A stretch of DNA of 64,000 nt, taken from NCBI RefSeq assembly GCF_037038585.1, contig NC_092559.1, positions 14,060,488-14,124,487 on the forward strand, written 5' to 3'. The DNA is from Patagioenas fasciata (Eukaryota; Chordata; Aves; Columbiformes; Columbidae). The translations under genes were made by a program, and so were the position numbers. Position 1 is the first letter of the stretch. Each line of letters opens with the position of its first letter. This document shows positions 43,176 through 55,187 of the stretch, one piece after another. The notes beneath the pieces were generated by a model, which was not told where the DNA came from, ran no database searches, and worked only from the letters and a program-made list of their open reading frames with translations.

Positions 43176-43324
43176 GAGGGCAGGTTTTTTTTTTTTGTTT
43201 TTTTTTTTTTGTTTTTTTTTTTCTTTCTTTTGACTCTCCCTTACTGCGGCTACTAAGATTTTTTCCTTTGCTCTTTGTTTCTCCTCATCTCTTCGAGTTT
43301 TTCTAGTTTCTTTCTTATATCTCC

Positions 43325-43918
43325 TCAGGATTTTGCTACAAACTGGGGGGTCCACTCCCGAGTACGTTTATCCTTTTTCTCAAATACATATATTCCTACA
43401 GTTCTCAAACTTCCTTTCCAGCATGAAACATAATCACTCTCTTCTTGACTAAAAGACTCCTTTCTGTTTACATATAAATTTAAAGCTTGACACATCCAAT
43501 CGTCAAATTATCCAAAAATGGGCCAAAATAAATGCTCTGGCCTAATTTCTTCTTTGGCCCATTCAACCATACAATATTGGATCATCTTTTCTTTACTTTT
43601 TTCCCTTGTACTTTCCTCATCTTTCCAGAATTCTAACATCATCCCCAGGGGACTGTCTGGGGGCATACCTGGAAGGTCGCTCCCTCTCGACCTCTTGGGA
43701 CCACCCTTTCTAGGGTCCTGAAGACCTGGGATTCTCCAGGACTCTAACATCATCCCCAGGGGACTGTCTGGGGGTATACCTGGAAGGTCGCTCCCTCTTG
43801 ACCTCTTGGGATTTAGTCCCGCTTGGGATCTCTCTGGAGATCCCGTAAACTTCTCTTGGGATCCCTCTAGGGGATCCCAGAAAGGAGAACTTAAGGATTT
43901 ACTCTTTCCCTGGCCCAT
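43325..43918 (-). pseudogene. gag: Class I ERV gag relic with tandem duplication, right arm
   Basis: Mirror of 10807-11400. The 111-bp duplication lies at 43621-43810. Confidence 0.75.
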
Positions 43919-44309
43919 CCCAAATGGTGCTCTTTCACTCCTTTGTCCTTTCGCTTCGTCCCTTCGGTGGCCAAGCCCCTCGCGGGGTGTTGGAACCGCA
44001 CCTAGAAGGACTCCGCACTCGCTTCATAACTGCATTAATGTCTCACACATTCAGCACCATTTAGACCACCCAACCCGGCAGTGCTTACAGTCCGCTGTTT
44101 CTGCCGGGGTCTTCGTGCACCTTGAATTACGGGTGTACTGCTGTAATTCGGAGGGAGGGAGCTCAATTCTTTTGCTTATGCTTTAATTTTGAATAACGTT
44201 GGTAGCTCTTCGCACACCCGAGTCCAAGAGCCACTATTAAAGTGAGGCGCCCCCCTTGAACCTGGGGTAACACAGAGCTATCCAAGGTTGTCACATCGAG
44301 GTCACCAGT

Positions 44310-44713
44310 TGAAATAACTCACGCTTTTTCCTCATGAATAACAACGTTTAATACAACTCATTAAAAACGTGTTCATTAAAGCATAAGCAAAACAGCACTG
44401 GGTGCATGGGGAGTCTGCGCTCTGCCAACATGCATGCCTTAGGTTTCTGATGAACTCTTTTTATTGCCTCGGCTAGTCCTTCTTGCACTCAGACTCCGTG
44501 GTTGGTTGTCACTAGGGGTCTTCTCTCTTTCTCATTGGTGGCTGAAGAGTTCCTTCTTCCTCAGTGTCCCCCCTCACAACAGTTTGCCCAACGACCAACT
44601 GTAACAATCTTTCCAAATTAAACAGGTGCCATGCCTTATTTGGTCAACAAGAGTCATTTCTGCAGCTTAGCAGAATTTTCCACTTAGCACAAATCATTAT
44701 CATATTTTTCACA
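44310..44713 (-). mobile_element. LTR family D with PBS-like site, right arm
   Basis: Mirror of 10012-10415. PBS-like site at 44290-44307. Confidence 0.65.
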
Positions 44714-44744
44714 ACCGTAATGAGTTGGTTCCACATAGGAGAAA

Positions 44745-45261
44745 TGCGTCGATTAGGAACGACACGTACCAGGACGCAGACAGAAATTCACGCAGAGGCA
44801 GAGATCTTGTTCAGGAAGGAGCGCAGAGCCTGGCCAAGCAGAGAGCTGACCTAGGCCTAGGCTGCCTTCTTTATTCACCATTGACAATTTATAGGATTTA
44901 CAGGTACAGGCCTGGACTAAGATGTTTACAAAAAGGTGCTTTTCCACTAATTGTTATTAAGAACACACTAAACTCATGTGATGTTTGTCTCACTTGTTGT
45001 TCCACTCATTCACAGACCCGGCCCAAGGACATTCACACATCCCATGCACTTGGGGGCGGTTATCTGGCCCGAGATACCATTGTCACGAGTCTGGGCTATA
45101 ACTTTTTACAATTACGAGAAACGTACTTCAAAGTAATCTGTCCAAGGCCCTTTATATGCTATTATGTTAGTATTATGTCTTCGACTGTCCAGATGGTCAT
45201 GTTAGTATTGATCTTCCTTTATCATCCAGATGACTGGAACCGCACATCTTGCTTTCCCACA
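44745..45261 (-). mobile_element. LTR family H (longer variant), right arm
   Basis: Mirror of 9464-9980, in HINTW intron 1 and antisense to the gene. Confidence 0.65.
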
Positions 45262-45856
45262 TTTTACTTTCCAACAGAGAAATGCAGGGCTTGATGTGCC
45301 TCATAATAGTATTATAGAGATTTCACAGCTCTGATGTGCTAGGCTTTGGTTCTGAAGCCCAAAACTGGATTATTAAAGCAAAGAATTACAGCTTTTCTTA
45401 TTTTTCTTATTATTTTTTCTGCGATTATGCTTTCATTCCATACTTGAGCTCCCCCTGTACCATGGAAAATGAGTGGCCGCTGATCTTCCACTTTGCTAAA
45501 TTATTTGCTGATTGAGTTAAGCCATTTGTCTCCTGCCTCTGCGTGGACCGCATTGAATAGAAAAGCTGCTTAAGAAACAATCAACCCAAATGAAAACATA
45601 GTGGAGGTTGCTAATCTGAAGGACTGGCCCATTTCCTTGCCCCCATTGTCTTGCATGCTGAATCCCACTTCTAGAGGGGACTCTGTAAATGTGTTTTATT
45701 ATGCATATAGAAAGTATTAATGTCACATAAGAAAAATCAACGTTTGGGCTATCTGGTAATCTGCTGCTGTACAAGTCCAGTGCGGCATATTGATTTGCTT
45801 AAGCTATTACCTTTCTCTGAAGCCAATTACATTTTAACTGTTTACTCTTCCTCCAG

Positions 45857-46944
45857 TGCCTTGCGTTCCATGGTCTTTCACCCCAAGCTTGGACACTTTT
45901 TCTAGCCATGCCTAAGGAACCAATTATCAGGTTATCTGAAGCAGAAGATTCTGGTGACTCTGTAAGTACTGTGGAAGCTTTTTGTATGCTAAACTGTACC
46001 TGTAAATAGTTCCTAATTTATTAGACTCTTTCCTATCCCCTCTTTTCTTCTTGATAGGGCACAACAGGCTATTTTGGGTTTTCTGACGCTATAGTTTCTT
46101 GCCTCTAGCTTGCAATGCAATTGAGCTTTTTGACTAAAAGCAGTGATATAAAGCAATGCTCACCTCTGAGTATGTACTTCTGGTGCAAAATGCAGCGTTG
46201 TTTCGGAGCGCAGTCTGATGCCTTTTGTCATGGTTTATAGAGTAAGAGTACTACTACTAGTAGTACTTTTTCTAATACGGAGAAAATGGCTTGGGGTCTT
46301 TGGTAGGTCAGGGGTGAGGAAGGGCAAAACTGGCTGAGAGGTGCTGGATGTTTTTTTTTTAGCTATGAAAGTCAAGTTCAAAGACTCTGTAAACCCATGC
46401 AAAAGGCAGCCTAAAGTTTATTTTGCACCAGAATTGCTTATGTTGCCTGAAGTTATAATGGGGGCTTTAACCCAGAGACAAACTTAGCTTTTGTGACTGT
46501 TATGCAGCCTGCTAGTGTCTAGCCTGAAGAAAATGGCATAGCTCTGTTTTTCCCCCACAGTGGTGTGCATAATCGGTCTTTGTAGCTTTGCTTGGAAAAT
46601 GTCAGTTGCAGGTGGGTGGACAGACAGTAATTTGAAGCGCAATGGTTGAATTGGTAGGAATGGGCTAACTGGTTTCTCTGTGTGGTTATCTGTTCTCATT
46701 CCTTCCCTTCGTGCCCTTTCTCCTCTTTGCGTGTGGCTTTTTATTTTATTTATTTATGGTTCTGTACTTCCTTCTCCAGCTTCTTAGGCATTTAATGATT
46801 GTGGGCAAGAAGCGTGCTGCTCACCTGGGCCTGACCAATGGATTCCGGATGGTTGTGGATGAAGGGCCTGAGTGTGGGCAGTCTGTCTGTCGCGTACATC
46901 TACCTATTCTAGGTGGTTGTGAGTTGGGCTGGCCGCCTGGCTAA
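45857..46944 (+). CDS. HINTW: HINTW (HINT1W), exons 2 and 3, right-arm copy; exon 1 not seen
   Basis: Twin of 7781-8868. Exon 2 is 45857-45961 between acceptor AG at 45855-45856 and donor GTAAGT at 45962. Exon 3 starts at 46780 after CCTTCTCCAG and ends at TAA 46942-46944. Both exons translate identically to the left copy, including RVHLP in place of the HxHxH triad. The gene is on the plus strand, so the missing exon 1 would lie toward the spacer. The two copies are divergent with respect to the window but point outward from the palindrome centre. Confidence 0.85.
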
Positions 46945-47093
46945 GATTTTTGCACCGCGGGAGTTGCTGCATGTGTACGAGTGGCCACTGAATGGATTTT
47001 GTTTGTTGCCCGTCAATCTCGACACAGTTGATGTCTGATTTTGTGTGATGTGTGTCTGTGGAAAGTACTAAAAGCTTTGAGCAGCGGTTGCAC

Positions 47094-47099
47094 AATAAA
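47094..47099 (+). terminator. HINTW: Polyadenylation signal of the right HINTW copy
   Basis: AATAAA 150 bases past the stop, with TG-rich sequence downstream. Mirror of 7626-7631. Confidence 0.7.
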
Positions 47100-47355
47100 G
47101 ATTTAGCATGGGGATATCATCTCTGTCTTGTGCGTTTTTACTGAGGGAAATAGTTGTATGAGTTAAAATGGTGTCTCCCCTGAGCTTAAGTATGTGGAAC
47201 ATTTCAGTCCGTTAACAGTGTTCTATAGATAGATAATGATTTGCCCAGTCATTTGAAACGTGATGCTGGAACTGCTTAGCAATAGTCTCCTGCATCTTGT
47301 AGGAAGCAAACTCTTTGCTTTTTGGAAGTAGTATGCAAATGTACTTGAAGCCAGC

Positions 47356-47988
47356 TGTCATGGTTTAAATCAAGCTAGCAATATAACCACCATAGCTGCT
47401 CGCTCACTTCCCCCCATCCTGCATGCGTGAGAGAATCAAAAGGGAAGGGAGAAACTTGGATTGAGATAAACAAACACAGTTTAATAAAATAACACCAATG
47501 TACTAATAGTCATATATAGAAAATGGAAAATAGAATCTAAAATAAAAGAGAGAGAGAAGAGAGAAAAAGACTGTAAGGTCCAGAGGCCTGTGCAAAATGG
47601 CAGGATGGCCAGAGGCCAAAATAAAGTCCTGAACAGAACTCTCCCAAACGGGTCTCTGGCCCGGCTCTGACAAAGAGCTAGCTGCAAGATCTTGACTCTC
47701 CTTAAGTATGAAGCATGATGCTAATGGCGTGGAATATTCTTATTGATCAGTCTGGATGTCGGTCATGGTCTGCCCCATCTATGCCCCCCTTACTAGCTGC
47801 CTCATGCCTGTGGGCAGAGCACTCGGAACTGTTCTTGGCTCTCGGACCAGAGCAATTAAAACCATTTACTCTGTCCCAGGCTGTTATCTTCTTGTTCTCC
47901 AATTAAATCTAAATGATGACCGTGCTAGCTATGAAAAAAAATTCTAACTGCATGAAAAAATTAACTCACTTTCAGTCAAACCAGCACA
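47356..47988 (+). mobile_element. Solo LTR family J, right arm
   Basis: Mirror of 6737-7369. Confidence 0.75.
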
Positions 47989-48548
47989 CCAGTGTAGGCT
48001 GCTGCTAAAACGGTAGAAAATACCATATGTGACGCTACAGGTGTGCCATACAAGGGTGGTTTCGGCACAGTGCAATGTGTTGGAAGCATCCAACTCCTGT
48101 TGGAGTGCTTTATCAATGGCTGTGTTTTATGGCCTCTCAGTCAGCGACGTGCAACAAGCACAGCAACGGCTACAGAGAAACTGCCAGATATTTTAACGTG
48201 GTGAAACGAAGAGCGCAGCAGTGGCTATGTTAAGAGCTGAGCCTAGGCATGGATTGAGGAGATGAGGAGGGAATCCTGTAGCCGGGCAAAACTGTGGTCA
48301 TGCTGAGAGAATTGCTGTGAACCAGCTGATCTTGTGAGAGGGGCTGATGCAGAGGGGGCATTGCCAGGAGCAACCAAGGAAGATTCAAATGGCCTCCTAG
48401 GGAGCGTAGCAAACAAGGCCAGCAAACAGGGGTGAGGCAGTTAGTGTGGCAGTTTGCGCTGAAGGGTGAGTGGGTAGGGTGAGGAAGCTTTGCTGGCTCA
48501 AGTGATTACCTCAATTGGTTTTCGTCACCCTCGCAGAAGGAGCCAACT

Positions 48549-49778
48549 ATGGTACCCACTCGGGGCAAAGGTAAGTACTCTGCACTCAACAACATAGAGG
48601 TAACAACCCAGACAGAGCTGCCATGGGAACATGCAGCCACCCAGACCTCAGTCTGCAGAGTATGCCAGAGCCTTTCACTGGTATAGAGTGGCAGTAGAGA
48701 AAACATTTGTGTGAGGTGTGAGAAGTTGGATGACCTCCTCAGCCTGGTAGTAGAACTGAAAGAGGAGTTAGAAAGGTCGAGAAGTATCAGGGAGCTGGTA
48801 AAGGAAATCGACCTGTGGGATCAAGCTTTGGTCACCCACAGACAGATAAGACCACCAGCAAGAAATGAAGATCAAGGGATTCCTGTATCCTCCCCTTGCC
48901 TGACTGAAAAAATCAGGGCAAGGGAAAGGGATGAATGGAATAAAGTCCACACTTGGGTTGGCAGGAGAAACACCCCCTTACCCACCCCACCCTCCCGGGT
49001 GCCTCCGTTCAACAGGCATGAGGCTCTGGATGTGGAATGCAGTGACACGAGGGATAGGGGGCAATGGCAGCGTGTTCCTGCTCGGCGTAGAAGGAGGAGG
49101 GTCCCTTTTGTGACCACCCCACCTTCCCAGGTTCCCTCGCAAAACAGGTATGAGGCCTTGCAAGTGGAACCAAGCAACAACATTGAGGGAGGCGGTTCCG
49201 CTAAGTTGGAAGTGCCGCAGAGGATAAGTCATTCTGTGCCCTCCATCAAAACAGCTCCCACAAAGGAAAAAAGGTGGGTTGTGTTCGTGGGAGACTCCCT
49301 TCTAAAGGGAACAGAAGGCCCTATATGCAGGCTAGACCCACTTCTTCGGGAAGTCTGATGCCTCCCTGGGGCCAGCGTTAAAGACATAAAAAGTAAACTT
49401 CCTGCCCATGTTAGGCTCTCAGACTATTATCCCCTAATAATTTTTCAGGTAGGCAATGATGTAAGTGAAAAGGGAAAACGAAAGGCAATCAAGAGAGACT
49501 TCAGGATCTTGGGATGACTGATCAAAGGGTCAGGAGCACAAGTAGTGTCCCCTCTGTCCCCACAGTTGCAGGGTTTCAGGAGGAAAGATGCAGGAAGACC
49601 GCCAGATCAGTACCTGGCTGTGGGACTGGTGTCACTGGCAGAATTTTTTGGTTTTGATCATGGGCTGGGTTACACGGCACCTGGTCTGCTAGCAAGAAAT
49701 ATGACACACCTGTCTCAAAAAGGGAAAAGGATCCTGGGGCAGGAGTTAGCAGGACTCATTGAGAGGACTTTAAACTAG
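48549..49778 (+). pseudogene. CR1 ORF1 relic, right arm
   Basis: Mirror of 4947-6176. ATG 48549-48551, stop codons TAG 48684-48686 and TGA 49356-49358 within the domain. Confidence 0.8.
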
Positions 49779-49937
49779 ATTTGAAGCGGGGAGGGGAGGA
49801 AACCAGATGTGGCAGAAGCATACCCAAGGGCGGCATGCCAGCATTTGAGGGAAGGGGTGCTAGCGAGGCCCTTCAGACTGCCATCCCAGTGGAGGTAGGG
49901 AATGGAGAGCCACGCAGTAGGATAAACACAAGGGTTA

Positions 49938-52900
49938 ATGATCTGTCAGAAATCGTGGAAGCACTTGAGGATGGCCACCAAGGAATTTAGGGCTTCTCAC
50001 CAGAAAAAGGTGGCGGGATTAATGGCCCAGCTGAAGTGCATCTGTATGAATGCACACAGCATGGGCAACAAACAGGAGGGGTGGGAAGCCATTGTGAGGC
50101 AGAAAAGCTATGATATAGTAGCCATCTCAGAAACATGGTGGGATGATTCTGACAACTGGAGTGCTGCATTAGATGGTTATAAAATCTTCAGAAGAGATAG
50201 GCAAGGAAGGAGAGGAGGTGGGGTAGCCATGTATGTCAGGGGGTGTTATGATAGTCTGGAGCATGATGAGGGTGATGATAGGGTTGAGTGTCTATGGGTG
50301 AGAATCAAGGGGAAGAGCAACAAGGCAGATATCCTGGTAGGAGTCTGTTACAGACCACCCAACCAGGATGAAGAGGCAGATGAAATATTTTGCAGGCAGC
50401 TGGGAGAAGTCTCCCAATCGCTAGCCCTTGTTTTTGTGGGGGACTTAAACCTACCGAATGTCTGCTGGAAATAAAACACAGCAGAGAGGAAGTAGTCTAG
50501 GAGGCTCCTGGAGTGTATGGAGGACAACTCCTTGACACAGCTGGTCAGCGAACCTACTGGGGAAGGTACCCCGCTGGATCTGTTGTTTGTAAATAGAGAA
50601 GGACTTGTGGGCAATGTGTTGGTTGGAGGTCACCTTGGGCATAGTGATCATGAAACGATTGAGTTTTCTGTTCTTGGAGAAGTAAGGAGGGTGGTCAGCA
50701 GAACTGCTACTTTGGACTTCCGAAGGGGAGACTTTGATCTGTTTAGGAGGCTGGTTGGCAGAGTCCCTTGGGAGGCAGTCCTGAAGGACAAAGGAGTCCA
50801 GGAAGGCTGGTCTCTCTTCAATAAGGTAATCTTAGAGGCACAGGAGCAGGCTGTCCCCATGTGCCCAAAAGCGAGCTGGCGGGGAAGAAGGCTGGCCTGG
50901 CTGAATAGAGAGCTGTGTCTGGAACTTAGGAATAAAAAGAAAATTTATAACCTTTGGAAGGAGGGGCAGGTGACTCAAGAGGAATACAAGAACTCTGTGA
51001 GGTTATGCAGGGAGAAAATTAGAAGGACCAAAGCCCAACTAGAACTTAATCCCAGCCACTGTTGTAAAAGGCAACAAGAAATGTTTCTATAAATATATCA
51101 GCAACAAAAGAAAGGCTAAGGAGAATCTCCATCTCCTGATGGATGTGAGGGGAAACAGTGACAGAAGATGAGGGAAAGGCTGATGTACTAAATATCTTCT
51201 TTGCCTTAGTCTTTAATAGTAAGACCAGTTGTGCTCCAGGTACCCAGCCCCCTGAGCCAGAAGACAGGGATGGGGAGCAGAATGAAGCCCCAATAATCCA
51301 AAGGGAAATGCTTAGCAACCTGCTACACCACTTGGACACCCAAAAGTCTATGGGGCCGGATGGGATACACCCAAGGGTGCTGAGGGAACTGGCGGAGGTT
51401 ATCACTAAGCCACTTTCCATTATCTATCAGCAATGTTGGCTAACTGGGGAGGTCCCAGTTTACTGGAAGTTGGCAAACATGATGCCCATCTACAAGAAGG
51501 GCCGAAAGGAAGATCCAGGGAATTACAGGCCTGCCAGTCTGACCTCAGTGCCGGGGAAGGTCAGGGAGCAGATCATCCTAAATGCCATCACACAGCACAT
51601 ACGAGACAACCAAGCGATCAGTCCCAGTCAGCATGGGTTTATGAAAGGCAGGCAACCTGATCTCCTTCTATGACAAGGTGACCCACCTTGTAGATGAGGG
51701 AAAGGCTGTGGATATTGTGTACTTAGACTTCAGTAAGGCCTTTGACACTGTATCCCACGGCATTCTCCTGGAGAAGCTGACAGCTCATGGCCTGGATGGG
51801 TGTACTCTTTGATGGATAAAGAACTTGCTGGATGGCTGGGCCCAAAGAGTTGTGAATGGAGCCAAATCCAGTTGGCAGCCGGTCATGAGTGGTGTTCCTC
51901 AGGGCTCAGTATTGGGGCCAGTTCTGTTTAATATCTTTATCGATGATCCAGATGAGGGGATTGTGTGGGAACGGCAGGACATGCAGGTCCAGCCACTTGT
52001 ATGATAAAGGAAGATCAATACTAACATGACCATCCAGAGCGTCAAAGAAGAAATACTACTAACAAGATTAAATCACAGCAATCAGTCAAAACAGTGAGAA
52101 TGATATCTCAGGCCAGAACACCGCCCTTAGGATGTATGGCGTGTGAGTGTTGGGCCTGGGCGTGTGTGTTTGGAATAACATTTTTTGAAAAAAACGTTCT
52201 GTTTAACCTCTTGGTCCAGGCCCATATCTTTAAAGCTATAAATGGAGAAAGGCTAATTAAAGAAGGCTCAGGCCAGCTCAGGTCTGCTCTGCCTGGTTCT
52301 GCTCTCGCTGCCAACAAGAACTCTGTGTCTGTGCGTCTCTGTCTATGCATCTCTGTATGCGTCGTTCTCATCGCCACGGATTGAGTGCACCCTTAGTAAG
52401 TTTGCAGACGACACTAAGTTCAGTAGGAGTGTTGATCTGCTTGAGGGTCAGAAGGCTATACAGAGGGATCTGGACCGGCTGGATTGTTGGGCTCAGGCCA
52501 ATTGTACGAGGTTTAACAAGGGCAAGTCCTGGGTCCTGCACTTGGGTGACAACAACCCCAGGCAGCACTACAGGCTCGGGGAACAGCGGCTGGAAAGCTG
52601 CCTAGCAGAAAAGGATCTGGGGGTGTTGATTGACAGCCAGCTGAATATGAGCCAGCAGTGTGCCCAGGTGGCCAAAAAGGCCAACAGCATCCTGGATTGT
52701 ATCAGGCATAGTGTGGCCAGCAGGACTAGGGAAGTGATTGTTCCACTGTACTTGGCGCTGGTGAGACCCCATCTTGAATGCTGTGTTCAGTTTTGGGCCC
52801 CTCATTATAAGAAAGACATTGAAATACTAGAGAGAGTGCAGAGGAGGACGATGAAGCTGGTGAGGGGCCTGGAGCACAAGTCTTATGAGGAGTGGTTGAG

Positions 52901-53204
52901 GGAACTGGGGCTGTTTAGCCTCGAGAAAAGAAGGCTGAGGGGAGACTTCAGTGCTGTCTACAACTATCTGAAAGGAGGTTGTAGCATGGAGGGTGTTGGT
53001 CTCTTCTCCCAAGTAGCAAGTGATAGGACAAGAGGAAACGGTCTCAAGTTGTGCCAGGGGAGGTTTAGACTGGATATTAGGAAAAAATTCTTCACGGAAA
53101 GGGTTGTCAGGCATTGGAACAGGCTGCCCAGGGAAGTGGTGGAGTCACCATCCCTGGAGGTGTTTAAATGGCATATAGATGAGGTTCTTAGGGACATGGT
53201 TTAG
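49938..53204 (+). pseudogene. CR1 ORF2 relic, right arm
   Basis: Mirror of 1521-4787. Endonuclease 49938-50474, linker 50517-51092, RT 51158-51960, LTR H, then FADD box and C-terminal part 52381-53204. Confidence 0.85.
51962..52376 (+). mobile_element. Solo LTR family H inserted in CR1, right arm
   Basis: Mirror of 2349-2763, with GGAT at both edges. T at 52322 is the non-matching partner of 2403. Confidence 0.75.
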
Positions 53205-53841
53205 TGCTAGAGTTAGGTTATGGTTGGACTCAATGACCTTGAAGGATCTCTTCTAACCAAAGTGATTCTATTTTTATATTATTCTATTCTATGGTTCTGG
53301 TATCCCTTTTCTGGTGAGGAGGGATATGGTAGGAGAAAACAATTGGTCCGAATGGCAGTTCTGGTGCTTCTCTGACAGAGTGGAATATCTCTTCTGTCAG
53401 TTTGGGTCAGTTGTCCTGGCTCTGTCCCCTCCCAACCTCTTGCCCACCCCCAGCTCACTGGATGGTGGAGGTGGGGGTGGTTGGAGAGACCGTCTTCATG
53501 CTGTGAGAGCAAATCAGAAGTACATCACGAGACGGCAAATTTAATCTTTAACAGCTATTAAAAAAGGGAGATGTGCATGGCAAAGCAGGGCAATCCTTCA
53601 CTATATTACTGAGGCATCTGAGATGCCCGCTGGAAGGCATCTTCTTCTCTTCTATATCCCCAAGCCATCAGGTGAAGTTTGGTGACACAGGCGTGTTAAG
53701 TAAGCTGAGGGCTTCACTTATCTTTCATCTTCCCGGGGAGGAGATGGAAATTATTTACCTGAAGTAGGTGGAAACTGACACATGACTGTGGCAGTACACT
53801 GTCCCCCTACCTCTCCCCCCTCCCCCCCCCTCGCTGAGAAC

Positions 53842-54673
53842 TGATGTGGCAGCTGCATGTGTGCACACCTCCCTCCTCTCCTTCAATGGGGCAAGTTAAT
53901 GGTCCTTATTGGGAGACCCAGGCCAGAGTCATTAGGAGAGAGGAGGGGGCTCATGTAGCCACAGTAGGGGGGTGCAGAGGTGCACGTAGCCACAGTAGGG
54001 GGGTGCAGAGAAGCCGCGAAGCTTCTAGACTGCCCACAGCCAGATCTGACACGGCTATAAATGGGGTCCGCCGAGGCTGCCTTTTGTGTGGTCCTCTTGG
54101 AGCGCGGGCCAAATGCTGCCGCCGAGAACCTTCCCGGGACTGGGATACCGTCTAAGGTAACCTCCCGAAAGAAAAATGGGACTGCCTCGTCTCCACGTGT
54201 GGGTGAGTGATAACTTAGATATTTCCTCACCAGATAAGCGAGTGTATTAAATAATTCCTCGCCACTTGGGTGGATGTTTTCCTCACTAGACACGTGAGTG
54301 TATTCCATGCTTAAATATAAGCACGTGTATTTTCTTTAATAATTCCTTGCCAGATTCAGGCAAGCGTATATCCTTAATATAATTTCTCCCTAAACACGTG
54401 GGTGTATTTTTTTCCTGGAGTCAGGGACGGCTCTGGCATTGTTTTTGGTGAGCCACGTGTATACACACTGTGGATCTCCATTATTCTTATTTGCTGTACC
54501 CCAATAATTTCCTCAAAGTTGATATCCGAATCTGTATTTTATGTTACCGGAGTGACTGATTGTATAAACCCCGTTTCTAATTGGTTGTTTTCCCGGACTT
54601 TCCCGGACAGAATAAAAGCCCGTTTTGGACCTGGTTGTCCGCCTAAAACTAACTTCGGGGTCCCTCCGTGACA
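53842..54673 (+). mobile_element. LTR family C (full copy), right arm
   Basis: Mirror of 52-883. TATA at 54053-54065, AATAAAAG at 54610. Confidence 0.6.
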
Positions 54674-54724
54674 ATGACGTTTCCTTGAAATTACACTGGT
54701 GCAGTGTTTGCTTGCTGACTGACT

Positions 54725-54981
54725 GAGCCAGGTAGCGATCTATTGTTTTGTCAGTGTAAACTCCCTAAGGTATCTAGAAGGTGTTCCTTCTTCTGGGGGC
54801 AGGGGAATTCTGAAGAAGGAAAGTATGACTTATACATTCAGAGAGACTGGGTGATTGGATGATTATCATAGGTTTTAGAAGTCTGTGGTGCCTGGTGGAA
54901 TTTGTCTTGCCTCGCAGACATTGTTGCTGATACTGGGCTCCAAACCAGAGAGAGTGAAGGGCTGTTAAACAATGATCCAAT
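54725..54981. other. Start of the non-palindromic flank, nothing recognised
   Basis: First sequence with no mirror inside the window, since its partner would lie left of base 1. No repeat or frame recognised. Confidence 0.4.
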
Positions 54982-55187
54982 GAAGAATCGTAGAGTCCTA
55001 GAGCAGCCCAGGTGGGAAGGGACCTGGAAAGAACATCTGCTCCAACCTTTTGTGAGAACAGGAGCACAGATGAGATTATCTAGCACCCTATCTAAAGGCA
55101 TCTTGAAAACCTCCAGCGATGGGGACTCTACCATGTCCCTGGGGAGGCTGTTCCAGTGGATGATTGTTCTTACAGTAAAAACCAAAA
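54982..55187 (-). mobile_element. CR1 3'-terminal fragment
   Basis: Contains [19 protein letters not shown], the C-terminus of CR1 ORF2, and a CR1 3' UTR. It is independent of the next CR1, whose own 3' end begins about 55190. Confidence 0.7.

Larger units (their letters stand above)
48430..53293 (+). mobile_element. Near full-length CR1 LINE, right arm, split by a solo LTR
   Basis: Mirror of 1432-6295. 5' UTR with GTGTGGCAGTTTGCGC near 48445; 3' end ATTCTATTCTATGG near 53290. Confidence 0.85.
32184..54724 (-). repeat. Right arm of the 22.5 kb palindrome
   Basis: Mirror of 1-22541. At its inner edge (32184) the sequence runs on into the spacer inside one continuous CR1 element, so this boundary looks undisturbed. 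The left arm edge cuts the same CR1. Entries below for this arm are near-identical twins of the left-arm entries, on the opposite strand. Confidence 0.97.
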
